The notes under the pieces were generated by a model. The model ran no database searches. It had not been told where the DNA came from and was given only the letters and a program-made list of their open reading frames with translations. From JABFRJ01 sp031379035 (GTDB taxonomy: Bacteria > Pseudomonadota > Alphaproteobacteria > Rhizobiales > Hyphomicrobiaceae), in assembly GCA_031379035.1 (NCBI GenBank), contig JANNEU010000329.1, positions 13,850-77,849 on the forward strand: a DNA stretch of 64,000 nt, read 5' to 3'. Position 1 is the first letter of the stretch. Each line of letters begins with the position of its first letter. The translations under genes were made by a program, and so were the position numbers. Shown here piece by piece: positions 42,881 through 51,765 of the stretch.

Positions 42881-42915
42881 GGTGGGTTTGGCGCTGTTAT
42901 GCGCCGTAACCCACC
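42881..42915. repeat. REP-like palindrome downstream of lysK
   Basis: The arms GGTGGGTTTGGCGC and GCGCCGTAACCCACC surround TGTTAT. It is of the widespread 'GTGGGTTA...TAACCCAC' palindromic repeat type. It lies in the 210-bp gap 42821-43030 between lysK and the moaB-like gene. No T-run follows. Confidence 0.75.
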
Positions 42916-43030
42916 GTGTCACGCGCGATATTGCGGCCATTTTGATACACCACGACTGTGCAGTTTGGTTGCATCCATACGGGACGTCCAAGGGGTCGTG
43001 CTCCGTCTACCAGCCCTACAGGTTGCTCAC

Positions 43031-43573
43031 ATGCCTCGTATCGATGAGAGCCGTCCGTTTATTCCGGTCAGGATCGCCGTGCTGACGGTGTCGGACACGC
43101 GGTCGCTGGAAGATGACAAGTCGGGGTCGACGCTGTCCGATTTGCTGCAAGCTGACGGCCATATGCTGGCAGACCGCGCCATTGTGCGCGACGATATCGC
43201 GGCGATCCGCGCGAAAGTGGAAGGTTGGATTGCCGATCCGCAAATCGATGTGGTCATCAGTACCGGCGGCACAGGTTTTACCGGCCGCGATGTGACACCG
43301 GAGGCGATCCGGCCGCTGTTCGAAAAAGAGATCGATGGCTTCTCGACGGTGTTTCATCTGATTTCGTTTCAGAAGATCGAAACATCAACCATCCAGTCGC
43401 GCGCGTGTGGCGGGCTGGCGCGCGGCACCTATGTCTTCTGCCTGCCGGGTTCGCCGGGCGCTTGCAAGGATGGGTGGAACGGCATCCTCAAATGGCAACT
43501 TGATAACCGCCACCGCCCTTGCAACTTTGTCGAGATCATGCCGCGGCTGGAAGAGCACCGGCGCGGGAGTTGA
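43031..43573 (+). CDS. moaB: Molybdenum cofactor biosynthesis protein B (MoaB/MogA-like)
   Basis: A 180-residue molybdopterin-binding-fold protein, which binds or adenylylates molybdopterin in cofactor assembly. It contains 'VRIAVLTVSDTRSLEDDKSG' (about 13-32), 'DVVISTGGTGFTGRDVTPEA' (about 75-94, the molybdopterin-binding loop), and 'CLPGSPGACKDGWNGIL' (about 138-154). The ATG at 43031 gives the normal length; upstream in-frame sequence back to 42899 runs into the palindromic repeat. It ends 3 bp before the M20 deacylase gene. No other Mo-cofactor genes are nearby. Confidence 0.92.
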   Translation: MPRIDESRPFIPVRIAVLTVSDTRSLEDDKSGSTLSDLLQADGHMLADRAIVRDDIAAIRAKVEGWIADPQIDVVISTGGTGFTGRDVTPEAIRPLFEKEIDGFSTVFHLISFQKIETSTIQSRACGGLARGTYVFCLPGSPGACKDGWNGILKWQLDNRHRPCNFVEIMPRLEEHRRGS

Positions 43574-43576
43574 TCG

Positions 43577-44854
43577 ATGCCACCAGATTTTGAAGCAAAG
43601 ATTTTGGCGAGCGTGGATGCGCTGTTCGATGATCAGGTGCAGTTTACACAGGAACTGGTGAGATTTCCGTCCCTGCGCGGGCAAGAGCACACCGTCCAGG
43701 ATTTTGTGTTTGACGCGTTAAGGTCGCGCGGGGCGGTGATGGATCGCTGGCGGGTGACAGAAGACGACATCAAGCATCATCCGGGTTTTTCACCGATCGA
43801 CGTGAGTTATGAGAATGCGTGGAATGTTGTCGGCAGTTTCCGACCACAGCAGGAGACCGGCCGTTCGCTCATTCTAAATGCCCATGTCGATGTGGTGCCG
43901 ACTGGGCCTGCCGACATGTGGTCCGCGCCGCCATTCGAGCCTGTCATTCGCGACGGGTGGCTCTATGGCCGAGGCTCGGCGGATATGAAGGCCGGGTTGG
44001 CTGCCAACATCTTCGCGCTGGATGCGATAAGGGCTGCGGGATTGGCACCGACAGCGACGATCCATGTGCAATCGGTCGTGGAGGAAGAGAGCACCGGCAA
44101 CGGTACGCTGGCGACAAGTGTGCGGGGCTATCGGGCGGATGCTGTGGTGTGTCCAGAGCCGGAAGATGAGATGCTGGTTCGGGCCAACGCGGGCGTCGTC
44201 TGGTTTTCGGTGCGCGTAACCGGCCGGCCGGCGCATACCCGAGTGATGTCGGAGGGGTTCAATGCCATTGACGCGGCGTATGGCGTGATCGGTGCGCTCA
44301 GGCAACTCGAAGCGCAATGGAATACCGAGCGCTCACAGTATCGCTATTTTGAAGACCTTGAGCACCCGATTAATCTCAACGTGGGGCGCATCGAGGGCGG
44401 TGATTGGAACTCGATGGTGCCAGCGTGGTGTGTCGTGCATTTCCGGTTTGCGATGTATCCAGGGATAGCGGCGGAGGCGGTACGCCGGGCGGTGGAAGAT
44501 TGCGTCAAGGCACATGCGGCGCGCACGCCTGCGTTGGCCAACAATGCGCCCGCGGTGCGGTGGACCGGGTTCTTCGCTGAAGGTTTTGTTCTCGAGCCAG
44601 GCAGTGATGCTGAGCGGGTGCTGGCGGCTGCGCATCGGCGTGTATTTGATGCACCATTGCAAAGCCTGACGACCCCTGCCTATCTCGATGCCCGCGTAAC
44701 GATGCTCTATGACAAGATCCCAACGCTTGTATACGGGGCCACCAGCCGCAACGTGCATGGCATCGACGAGGCCGTCGATCTTGCGTCCGTCAAGCGTATT
44801 ACCAAATCGATCGCGCTCTTCATTGCTCATTGGTGTGGTGTCGAGACGGCCTGA
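43577..44854 (+). CDS. M20-family deacylase (ArgE/DapE-like)
   Basis: A 425-residue zinc-dependent amidohydrolase related to acetylornithine deacetylase. The first metal ligand is in 'ILNAHVDVVPTG' (about 96-107), then 'LYGRGSADMKAGLAANI' with the bridging Asp (about 130-146), and the catalytic/metal glutamates in 'QSVVEEESTGNGTL' (about 167-180). The dimerisation lid is inserted at about 205-325. The substrate could be an N-acyl amino acid. It directly follows the moaB-like gene, and its 3' end overlaps the convergent pcp gene by 35 bp. Confidence 0.88.
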   Translation: MPPDFEAKILASVDALFDDQVQFTQELVRFPSLRGQEHTVQDFVFDALRSRGAVMDRWRVTEDDIKHHPGFSPIDVSYENAWNVVGSFRPQQETGRSLILNAHVDVVPTGPADMWSAPPFEPVIRDGWLYGRGSADMKAGLAANIFALDAIRAAGLAPTATIHVQSVVEEESTGNGTLATSVRGYRADAVVCPEPEDEMLVRANAGVVWFSVRVTGRPAHTRVMSEGFNAIDAAYGVIGALRQLEAQWNTERSQYRYFEDLEHPINLNVGRIEGGDWNSMVPAWCVVHFRFAMYPGIAAEAVRRAVEDCVKAHAARTPALANNAPAVRWTGFFAEGFVLEPGSDAERVLAAAHRRVFDAPLQSLTTPAYLDARVTMLYDKIPTLVYGATSRNVHGIDEAVDLASVKRITKSIALFIAHWCGVETA

Positions 44855-45563
44855 GCATAGCATGGCGGATAGCGGTGGGCGACGGGCTCGGGAGGTCGAG
44901 GCAGGTGGCGAGAATTTCGAGGCCCCCTGCTTCGGCATTGGCCCACGTGAGGGGACAGCCGGGGCGCGTGCGGCACTGTTGGGGGGCTTTTCCGGCGTAG
45001 CCGCCTGATGGCGTTAATTCGGCAGGGATGTGGACGAAGCCTGTTTGAACGTTGCTCAAACGTTTGGCCGCGAGGGCGTGATAGAGCGTGGCGTTGCATA
45101 AGTAGGTGCCAGCGTTCCAGGATTGGAACGCGGAGATGCCACGCCGCCTCAGCCGCACAACAATGTCGGCTACGGGCAGTCGGCTTGGACGTAACTCGGG
45201 GCCGCGATCCTTGATGCAGGCGTCGTTGGGGATGGCACCGCGCGCATCGGGCGACAAAGCTCGCACATTGCGTCCACGACGCTCAATCTCGAAGCCGCGC
45301 GCGCGCCGCGAGACGCCGAAGTGCACGACGAGATCGGGCTTATAGCGGCCAACCAGCCTATCGACACGCGCTGGAGCATCGTCCCACTCGGTTGGTAGGA
45401 TTGCGCACTCGAAGCGAATGCCGGGGAAGAGCGTTCTGGCGGCGAGCGTGAGCCGCGGCACGAGTGTCATCGTGGCATTGACGGGGACTGACGGAAACGG
45501 GCCAAATCCGGTCAGAAGCACCATGGTGCGGCCGTCGGTTGTTCTGGGTGCCTTTTTTGTCAT
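44820..45563 (-). CDS. Pyroglutamyl-peptidase I-like cysteine peptidase (C15)
   Basis: A 247-residue protein of the C15 family, which removes N-terminal pyroglutamate. The N-terminal 'VLLTGFGPFPSVPVNAT' (about 15-31) is the substrate loop. Glu is in 'GFEIERRGRN', the nucleophile Cys in 'NAGTYLCNATLYHAL' and His in 'TGFVHIPAEL', so the catalytic triad appears complete. Spacing and flanking residues are divergent from E. coli-type Pcp. The ATG at 45563 is preferred to the longer frame starting at 45626. It is the last gene of the minus-strand group with meaB, 7 bp downstream of it. Confidence 0.83.
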   Translation of the reverse strand: MTKKAPRTTDGRTMVLLTGFGPFPSVPVNATMTLVPRLTLAARTLFPGIRFECAILPTEWDDAPARVDRLVGRYKPDLVVHFGVSRRARGFEIERRGRNVRALSPDARGAIPNDACIKDRGPELRPSRLPVADIVVRLRRRGISAFQSWNAGTYLCNATLYHALAAKRLSNVQTGFVHIPAELTPSGGYAGKAPQQCRTRPGCPLTWANAEAGGLEILATCLDLPSPSPTAIRHAMLRPSRHHTNEQ

Positions 45564-45570
45564 GTTGAGA

Positions 45571-46587
45571 TCATGATCCAGATTTGGATGGGCGCGCCAG
45601 CCCCATGAGTGTGAGCAGCGCATCAACCGCTGCAGGGGCTGTCAACGTGCCGGCTTCGACGGCGCGCTCAAGTTCATGACGGTGGTTGGCGAGGTCTGGC
45701 GTAGCGCTGGAGAGTGCCATCAGGCGGTCTTGCAAAAGCGCGCGCATCCAACCGACGGACTGATGTTGGCGGCGTTGGTGGAATGCGCCGGTCGCGATCA
45801 TTTTGGTGCGGTGCGCGCAAATCGTCTCCCACAACCGGGCTAGACCACCGTTGTCGCGGCCTGAGATCGTAAGGACGGGTGGCTGCCACTGTGCATCGAG
45901 GGGTGTGAGGATATGCAGCGCGTTTTGATATTCGGCGGCGGCAGCGGTCGCGCGTGCGACGTTGTCGCCATCCGCCTTGTTGATGGCGATGATGTCAGCG
46001 AGTTCGATGATACCCTTCTTGATGCCTTGCAAATCATCGCCGGCACCGGCGAGCAGCAGCACGACGAAGATGTCAACCATGTCGGCGACGGTGGTTTCCG
46101 ACTGTCCGACGCCAACGGTTTCAACGATGACGACATCGAAGCCGGCAGCCTCACACAGAGCCAATGTTTCCCGCGTTTTCCGCGCCACGCCCCCGAGCGT
46201 GCCCGATGTGGGCGAGGGGCGGATGAAGGCGTTTGGGCTCTGCGAGAGGCGGTTCATGCGCGTCTTGTCGCCGAGGATCGAACCGCCGGTGCGTGATGAT
46301 GTAGGATCGACAGCGAGGACGGCGACCTTGTGCCCCGCTTCGATGAGGTTGAGGCCCAGTTGATCAATCGTGGTTGATTTACCGACGCCGGGGACACCAG
46401 TAATCCCGATGCGGTGGGCGTTGCCGATCTGCGGCAAGATCGTCTGCAAGAGAGCATCGGCTTCGGCGCGGTCACTGCTGCGACTGCTTTCAACGAGGGT
46501 TATGGCCTGCGCGAGAATGGCACGGTCACCGCGGGCGAGGCCGGCTGCGTATTCTGACGCTGTGCGCTGAGGGCGATGGTGGTTCAT
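45571..46587 (-). CDS. meaB: Methylmalonyl-CoA mutase-associated GTPase MeaB (ArgK family)
   Basis: A 338-residue G3E-family P-loop GTPase that guards and reloads the cobalamin cofactor of methylmalonyl-CoA mutase. Walker A is 'GITGVPGVGKSTTID' (about 58-72). It also shows 'VDPTSSRTGGSILGDKTRM' (about 92-110), the switch 'VIVETVGVGQSE' (about 153-164) and the guanine motif 'INKAD' (about 202-206). No mutase gene is in the window. Its start overlaps the glycosyltransferase stop by four bases. Confidence 0.93.
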   Translation of the reverse strand: MNHHRPQRTASEYAAGLARGDRAILAQAITLVESSRSSDRAEADALLQTILPQIGNAHRIGITGVPGVGKSTTIDQLGLNLIEAGHKVAVLAVDPTSSRTGGSILGDKTRMNRLSQSPNAFIRPSPTSGTLGGVARKTRETLALCEAAGFDVVIVETVGVGQSETTVADMVDIFVVLLLAGAGDDLQGIKKGIIELADIIAINKADGDNVARATAAAAEYQNALHILTPLDAQWQPPVLTISGRDNGGLARLWETICAHRTKMIATGAFHQRRQHQSVGWMRALLQDRLMALSSATPDLANHRHELERAVEAGTLTAPAAVDALLTLMGLARPSKSGS

Positions 46588-47831
46588 GATCGACCGTCCG
46601 CCATGGCACGATAGGCGGCTTCGTATTGTGCGGCGACTTGCGGAATGGTGTAGCCATCGAGCACGCGCGTCCTGGCCGCACGTCCCATGCGGCGGCGGAG
46701 ATCGGGGTCGGCGGCGAGGATTGCGAGCGCCTTTGCTAAAGCAGAAGAATTGCCCGGTGGGACCACGAACCCTTCGACGCCGTCACGCACAAAACTGCGG
46801 CAGCCGGCGACATCGGTAACGATCAAGGGGCGGCCGCAGGCTGCCGCTTCAAGCAGCGAACGCGGCAAGCCCTCACCGCCGCGCGTTGGCATCACGTAGA
46901 TGTCTGTGCTGCGCCAGACGCTCGCCACATCATGTGTGGGGCCGCGCCAGCGGCCAAGGCCAAGCGCAGTCCAAGTGTCGAGTTCGACGAGCGGGACAGC
47001 TTCCGGATTATCGGCGTCTGAAGGGCCATAGAGATCGAGCATCAATGGCACGCCGCGTTGCTTGAGGTCGCGCGCGGCCTCCATCAGCACGTCAACACCT
47101 TTTGAACGGATCATGCGGCCGACGTAGGCGGCGGTGGCAATTTTGTTATTCGGTTCGGGCTGGACGGGAAAAGCGTTGGGATCGATCCCAGCGCCACCGA
47201 GGACAGTGTGGCGATCCGGCACGCGCGTACCGCCTGCTTCGAGGAAGGCCAAGTCGTCAGTGTTTTCGATCATCAGCCAGTTTTGGGGTTGCCGCAGAAT
47301 AGCGGCAACGTGGCGCTGCAAGACCCAGCGGAAAGCGCGCATTTTCGCTGTTTGCGTGACGCCCATAAAACCAAGGCCGGTCATGTGAACAACGGTGTGA
47401 GGCACGGATGCCAAACGGCGCGCAAGACCGCCCAGCAGGATCGGCTTCATGGCGATCAGGTGGAGTGCGTCGGGCTTGTGCTTGCGAATGACGGTGGCAA
47501 GCGCTCGTGCGGTCAACGCTTCCCGGGCCGGATTAAGTGAGCCGCGCTTGTAGTCGAAGTTCTCGAAGCGTGCGCCGAGTGCTTCGATCTCTGAGTGCCG
47601 TCCGGAGGAACGGGCCACGACCAAGACGTCGTCGGCCAGCGAGACGAGGATTTGGATCAACGATTGGAAGTGCGAGAGCGCGAACCAATCCTCGGTCACG
47701 CACAGCATGATGCGTCCAAAGGGTTTGGGCACGGCGGGCGGCGCGGAGCTCGGGAACTGTTCCATTGAGAGCGCTTGGGCGAAGACAGCTTTCACGTCAA
47801 CAGCCACACGCTTTTCGGTCTGCCAAGCCAT
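46584..47831 (-). CDS. Family 4 glycosyltransferase (GT-B fold)
   Basis: A 415-residue glycosyltransferase. The C-terminal Rossmann domain has 'AAYVGRMIRSKGVDVLMEAA' (about 234-253) and the nucleotide-sugar EX7E-type region 'PTRGGEGLPRSLLEAAACGRPLIVTDVAGC' (split here from about 324). The N-terminal acceptor domain has 'PDALHLIAMKPILLGGLAR'. It resembles WbpY/CapM-type enzymes of surface polysaccharide synthesis. It overlaps meaB by four bases, 26 bp after the TPR gene. No other polysaccharide genes are near. Confidence 0.87.
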   Translation of the reverse strand: MAWQTEKRVAVDVKAVFAQALSMEQFPSSAPPAVPKPFGRIMLCVTEDWFALSHFQSLIQILVSLADDVLVVARSSGRHSEIEALGARFENFDYKRGSLNPAREALTARALATVIRKHKPDALHLIAMKPILLGGLARRLASVPHTVVHMTGLGFMGVTQTAKMRAFRWVLQRHVAAILRQPQNWLMIENTDDLAFLEAGGTRVPDRHTVLGGAGIDPNAFPVQPEPNNKIATAAYVGRMIRSKGVDVLMEAARDLKQRGVPLMLDLYGPSDADNPEAVPLVELDTWTALGLGRWRGPTHDVASVWRSTDIYVMPTRGGEGLPRSLLEAAACGRPLIVTDVAGCRSFVRDGVEGFVVPPGNSSALAKALAILAADPDLRRRMGRAARTRVLDGYTIPQVAAQYEAAYRAMADGRS

Positions 47832-47857
47832 AATGCCGGCTTGAGCGCCGTTGCGCG

Positions 47858-48697
47858 TCAGATGCCACGGCCTTCGATCTCGCGGGCGAGTTCATCGACC
47901 AGTTGTTTGGCGCCTTGGTGGAAGGGGTTAACGTCCAGCAGTTGCCGGCCGACGGTGAGCGCTTCCTTTTTGCGACCGGTCTCGTGGAGGATGTGGAACA
48001 ATCCATCAAGAGCACGGAAATGGTTTGGATCGAGCGCCAGCGTCCGGCGGACATCGCCCATGGCGCGATCATAGTCTTTTTTCTCGTAGTGAGCGCTGGC
48101 GCGCTGATTCCAGGCTTCAGCGTAGTCCGGGGCCAACGCGACGATTGCGTCGTAGAGCTGGAGGGCGAGATCGTAATTTTTGGCACGGACAGCACCATGA
48201 GCGCGCTGCATGAGATAGCTCACTGTATCGCTGCCCGGGGTTGCCCATAGGGCTTCGATGGAGGCGGCAATGGTCTTGGCCTGTGCCTCATCGCTGGCAG
48301 TTGCAAGGTGGGCGTAGAGATTGGCAAGCGCTTGATCTCGTTCGGCGGCGCTGCGGGGTTGCGCGACGGCCAGCCCAGGTTTTTCACCCGGCTTCCCATC
48401 AGGTTTCTTGGCACCTGTTGCCCCCGTGGGCCCTGCGGGCTTTTGTGCGCTTTTCGGCGGGGTGGGAGCGTCGGATTTTGGCGCGGCATCTGGGCGCGGT
48501 GCGGTATCCTTGGCGGCGGGCGGCCCGGGAAGCGGTAGCGGAATACCGTTCGGATCCGTCTGCGGCCGAGCCTGGACACGCACCAGGGCGTCGCCGACGT
48601 CCCCGCCGCGCGGTAGATTCACTCCGGCCATGGCCGCCGCAGCAAACCAAACCGATGAAATGACAGAGCCAATCGTGATGTGGATGGTCGAGCGCAT
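47858..48697 (-). CDS. Exported tetratricopeptide-repeat protein
   Basis: A 279-residue protein with a signal peptide ('TIGSVISSVWFAAAAMAG', about residues 8-25) and a long Pro/Lys/Gly-rich linker (about 45-115). Three TPR units occupy about 155-270, for example 'AWNQRASAHYEKKDYDRAMGDVRRTL'. TPR proteins of this form with low-complexity linkers are common in the alphaproteobacterial periplasm. It is the first gene of the group with the glycosyltransferase, meaB and pcp-like genes. Confidence 0.85.
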   Translation of the reverse strand: MRSTIHITIGSVISSVWFAAAAMAGVNLPRGGDVGDALVRVQARPQTDPNGIPLPLPGPPAAKDTAPRPDAAPKSDAPTPPKSAQKPAGPTGATGAKKPDGKPGEKPGLAVAQPRSAAERDQALANLYAHLATASDEAQAKTIAASIEALWATPGSDTVSYLMQRAHGAVRAKNYDLALQLYDAIVALAPDYAEAWNQRASAHYEKKDYDRAMGDVRRTLALDPNHFRALDGLFHILHETGRKKEALTVGRQLLDVNPFHQGAKQLVDELAREIEGRGI

Positions 48698-48780
48698 GAA
48701 GTACGATATCCGGTCAGGCCGCGTCCGTCAAAAGGACACCACGACTATGACCGAACGGCGGCGCATATCCCCATGATACG

Positions 48781-48814
48781 ACACCGTAGGCTTCATACCA
48801 CACCGTAGGCTTCA
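48781..48814. repeat. 15-bp direct repeat at the end of the L36 gene
   Basis: ACACCGTAGGCTTCA occurs exactly at 48781-48795 and 48800-48814. On the minus strand each copy reads TGAAGCCTACGGTGT, and the first TGA is the stop codon of the L36 gene. The rest of the gap 48698-48811 shows nothing. Confidence 0.9.
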
Positions 48815-48937
48815 ACCCTGGCGGGCTTTGAAACGGCGATTGGTCTTGTTAATGATGTAGACCCGGCCCTTGCGGCGCACGATACGGTTGTCGCGATGGC
48901 GAGCCCGCAGGGACTTCAGAGAATTGCGCACTTTCAT
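48812..48937 (-). CDS. rpmJ: 50S ribosomal protein L36
   Basis: A 41-residue, very basic ribosomal protein beginning 'MKVRNSLKSLRARHRDN' and ending 'INKTNRRFKARQG'. The 'VRRKGRVYIINK' core is that of L36. The four zinc-binding cysteine/histidine positions of the classical short form are lost, as in the longer, zinc-free type seen in alphaproteobacteria. It stands alone, away from the ribosomal protein operons, as is usual for this form. Confidence 0.95.
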   Translation of the reverse strand: MKVRNSLKSLRARHRDNRIVRRKGRVYIINKTNRRFKARQG

Positions 48938-49087
48938 CGTCGTCAGTCCATCTACAATTCGGCGCTAAAAAGCAAACCGGTCGTTATCGTCCCTGTGACC
49001 CGGCCCGGCCCTTGGGACCAGCTGACCTGTCACGCAAAATACGCCTCCCGGGCGTCCAGCGATCCGGACACTCAGGAGGCGCAAAAC

Positions 49088-49162
49088 TGGTGGGCGCGAC
49101 AGGGATCGAACCTGTGACCCCTACCATGTCAAGGTAGTGCTCTACCGCTGAGCTACGCGCCC
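49088..49162 (-). tRNA. tRNA-Val (GAC)
   Basis: A 75-nt cloverleaf on the minus strand with encoded CCA. Acceptor GGGCGCG/CGCGCCC, D stem GCTC/GAGC, anticodon stem CTACC/GGTAG with loop TTGACAT (anticodon GAC), T stem ACAGG/CCTGT with TTCGATC. The flanking gaps 48938-49087 and 49163-49343 hold no gene. Confidence 0.97.
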
Positions 49163-49343
49163 GAAGGCCGTGCTTACTGGGGCAGGGGGGCGGGAATGTC
49201 AAGGTGGTGCAGCCGCCGACGTCCAAGCCAACAAAGAACGATCTCCTCAACAAGCTCTTAAAGCTTTGGCCGCAAGGTAGGGACGAACCGCGCGTCCCGA
49301 TTCGGGCCCGGTGGGCTGTTGCAACTTGAGGCCTGAGACAGTG

Positions 49344-51617
49344 ATGCTCGCGAAACAACCGGTGTTTTCTAGCATTCTGCCGTCGGTGCGGCGCTCCGAA
49401 GCGACCGGTGTCCGTCTGTTGGCGGTTCTGTTTTTTTTCTCCGGTTTCCCGGCGCTGACCTATCAGCTGGTCTGGCAGCGGGCCTTATTCCGAATTTTTG
49501 GCGTGAACGTCGAGTCGGTGACGGTTGTCGTGACGGCCTTTATGGTTGGACTTGGCCTTGGGAGCCTAGTCGGCGGCTGGTTGTCACGTCAGCCGAAGCT
49601 GAAGTTGCTGCCGCTACTCGCCGTTATTGAGCTTGCAACGGCCGTGTTCGGGGTTGGCTCGCTGGCGATTTTTGAGGCGGTGGAGACCGTCGCCCTCGGG
49701 CTGCCCCTACCGGCAATCGCGCTTTTGACATTCGCCCTCGTGCTCGTGCCGACCTTGTTGATGGGGGCGACGTTGCCACTGCTGGTTGGCGAACTCTCGC
49801 GCCAATTCGGCAATACCGGCCGTTCGATGGGGCTGTTGTACTATGCCAACACGATGGGTGCCGGCGTGGCGTGTTTTGCTGGCTTGTTTGTTCTGTTTCC
49901 CTTCCTTGGCATGTCGGGTTCGATTTATAGCGCGGCGGCCATCAATGCGGCGGTTGCCGGGGGGGCGATGTATGCGCATTGGATAGGTTTGTCGGCGGGG
50001 AGTGGCGCGGCGCCCATGCCGGCGATGGCAGCTGATGGTTTGACTGCGAAACCCAGCCTGTCCCTGCGCTCTATTCTGGTTTTGGCAGGGTTGGCTGGAT
50101 TTGTGTCGCTGTCGTTCGAAATCTTCTTTTTCCGCCTGCAGTCGTATGCGACCGGTGGCAGTGCCAGCGCTTTTGCCTGCACGCTGGGCGCGTTTCTCAT
50201 CGGAATCGCGCAGGGTTCAAGCCGTGCCGGCGTGCTGTCCAGCGGGGCACCGTCGTCCGCGGCACCGGAAGTGCTCCGGGAGCTGGCCATCGGGTGTGTC
50301 GCAGGCCTCCTCTATTTGCCGGCGATGGAACTGGCGGCTGGGTTTCAAGGTGCCGTGTTTCCAATATCGCTGCTGTTTGTTGGTATCGTCGCGCGGGCCT
50401 GGGGTGTGGTGCTGCCGTATCTGGCGCATCTTGGGATCGCCGCAGATCGCCACTCCGGTGAACGCGTGTCGTATCTTTACATGGCCAACATCGCAGGTTC
50501 TGCAGCCGGCAGCATTCTGACCGGTTTCGTGCTGGTTCAGTACGTCCCGATGGTTGGCGTGGCACAGTTGCTGACTGTTGTAGGGCTTGGTTGCACATTG
50601 CTCATCTGGCGCGCGCTGGGGTCGCCGCGATTAATGAGAGCCGACATCGGCGGCATCGCGGTTGTTGCTGTATGCTTGGCAACGCTGCTGCTGCCTGCGC
50701 TGACGCCACGCTTGTTGGAGCGGCTGCAGTTCACGCAGGGACCGCTGGCAGCGGTGCCGTTCAATCGCGTCATTGAGAACCGTAGCGGCATCATTGCGGT
50801 TGATGCTGAGGGGACGGTGTGGGGGAGCGGCATGTATGATGGTCGTTTCAATACAAGTTTGGTGGATGATACCAACGGCGTTATCCGGCCTTATGCGCTG
50901 AGTTTGTTTCATCCGGCACCCCGGCATGTGCTGATGATCGGACTGGCGTCGGGTTCGTGGGCGCGCATTATCGCCGCCAATCCGCACGTCGAGACACTGA
51001 CCATTATTGAGATCAATCCCGGGTATCTCGATTTGATTCGCGAACGGCCGGAAGTGGCTCCGCTCTTGGATGATCGAAAGGTGCGGATCATCATCGACGA
51101 TGGCCGCCGTTGGCTCAAACTCAATCCGGATAAGAAATTCGATGCCGTGGTTTCGAACACGACGTGGCACTTCCGCGCCAACGTGACGAATTTGCTGTCG
51201 CGGGAGTTTATTGCGCTGGTTGGTGTGCATCTCGCGCCGGGGGGCATCTTTTATTACAACACGACCAACTCTTCGCGTGCACAGCGGACGGCCTGCCTGG
51301 AAATGCCATCCGGGTTGCGGTTCACAAACCATATGGTGGTCAGCAAGACGCCGGTTGCTATCGACTTTGACCGCTGGCGGCAGGTTCTCACAAGCTACAA
51401 GATCGGCGCAGCGCCCGTACTTGATCCTGCAAGTCCGAAACATAGGGCCGTTGTCGAAACCCTGATGGGGTACCGCGAGGAGCAGCTGACGCCACAAGGA
51501 ACCTCCGGTAAGATGCTGGAGAGTTGTGCTGAAATCATGCCGCGAACTGAAGGGCTCGCGGTGTTTACTGACGACAACATGGGGTCTGAGTGGCGCCGCA
51601 CGCTTGGTCTCGAATAG
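49344..51617 (+). CDS. Membrane-fused spermidine synthase-like protein
   Basis: A 757-residue protein. Residues about 20-455 form some 12 transmembrane helices of an MFS-like transporter half ('FFFSGFPALTYQLVWQRAL' is the typical opening). Residues about 480-750 form a spermidine-synthase-like Rossmann domain with 'HVLMIGLASGSWARII' (SAM-site position), 'LTIIEINPGYLDLIRER' (acidic ribose ligand) and 'FDAVVSNTTWHFRANVTN'. The usual aspartate that activates the amine (in 'DxxDP') is replaced by 'SNTTW', so polyamine synthesis is doubtful. Such fusions are common and uncharacterised. The ATG at 49344 is preferred; GTG 49341 is possible. Confidence 0.87.
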   Translation: MLAKQPVFSSILPSVRRSEATGVRLLAVLFFFSGFPALTYQLVWQRALFRIFGVNVESVTVVVTAFMVGLGLGSLVGGWLSRQPKLKLLPLLAVIELATAVFGVGSLAIFEAVETVALGLPLPAIALLTFALVLVPTLLMGATLPLLVGELSRQFGNTGRSMGLLYYANTMGAGVACFAGLFVLFPFLGMSGSIYSAAAINAAVAGGAMYAHWIGLSAGSGAAPMPAMAADGLTAKPSLSLRSILVLAGLAGFVSLSFEIFFFRLQSYATGGSASAFACTLGAFLIGIAQGSSRAGVLSSGAPSSAAPEVLRELAIGCVAGLLYLPAMELAAGFQGAVFPISLLFVGIVARAWGVVLPYLAHLGIAADRHSGERVSYLYMANIAGSAAGSILTGFVLVQYVPMVGVAQLLTVVGLGCTLLIWRALGSPRLMRADIGGIAVVAVCLATLLLPALTPRLLERLQFTQGPLAAVPFNRVIENRSGIIAVDAEGTVWGSGMYDGRFNTSLVDDTNGVIRPYALSLFHPAPRHVLMIGLASGSWARIIAANPHVETLTIIEINPGYLDLIRERPEVAPLLDDRKVRIIIDDGRRWLKLNPDKKFDAVVSNTTWHFRANVTNLLSREFIALVGVHLAPGGIFYYNTTNSSRAQRTACLEMPSGLRFTNHMVVSKTPVAIDFDRWRQVLTSYKIGAAPVLDPASPKHRAVVETLMGYREEQLTPQGTSGKMLESCAEIMPRTEGLAVFTDDNMGSEWRRTLGLE

Positions 51618-51765
51618 AAACGAGGCCTGGAATAAGGGCTGGGCCTAACGCTGTGGCCGCGCCAGCGTCGGTTGCGCACCTCTTCAGGCTTCGGCGCAGG
51701 CCCTCTTGCCCGAGGCGGCGGTCCCAGCTAGCCCCAGTGGACACACTGGCCCGGCGGGAGCGAAC

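Noticed and set aside
51618..51765. Magnesium riboswitch (M-box) before mgtE
   Set aside because: The 148-bp gap contains none of the conserved M-box loop sequences that I can recognise.
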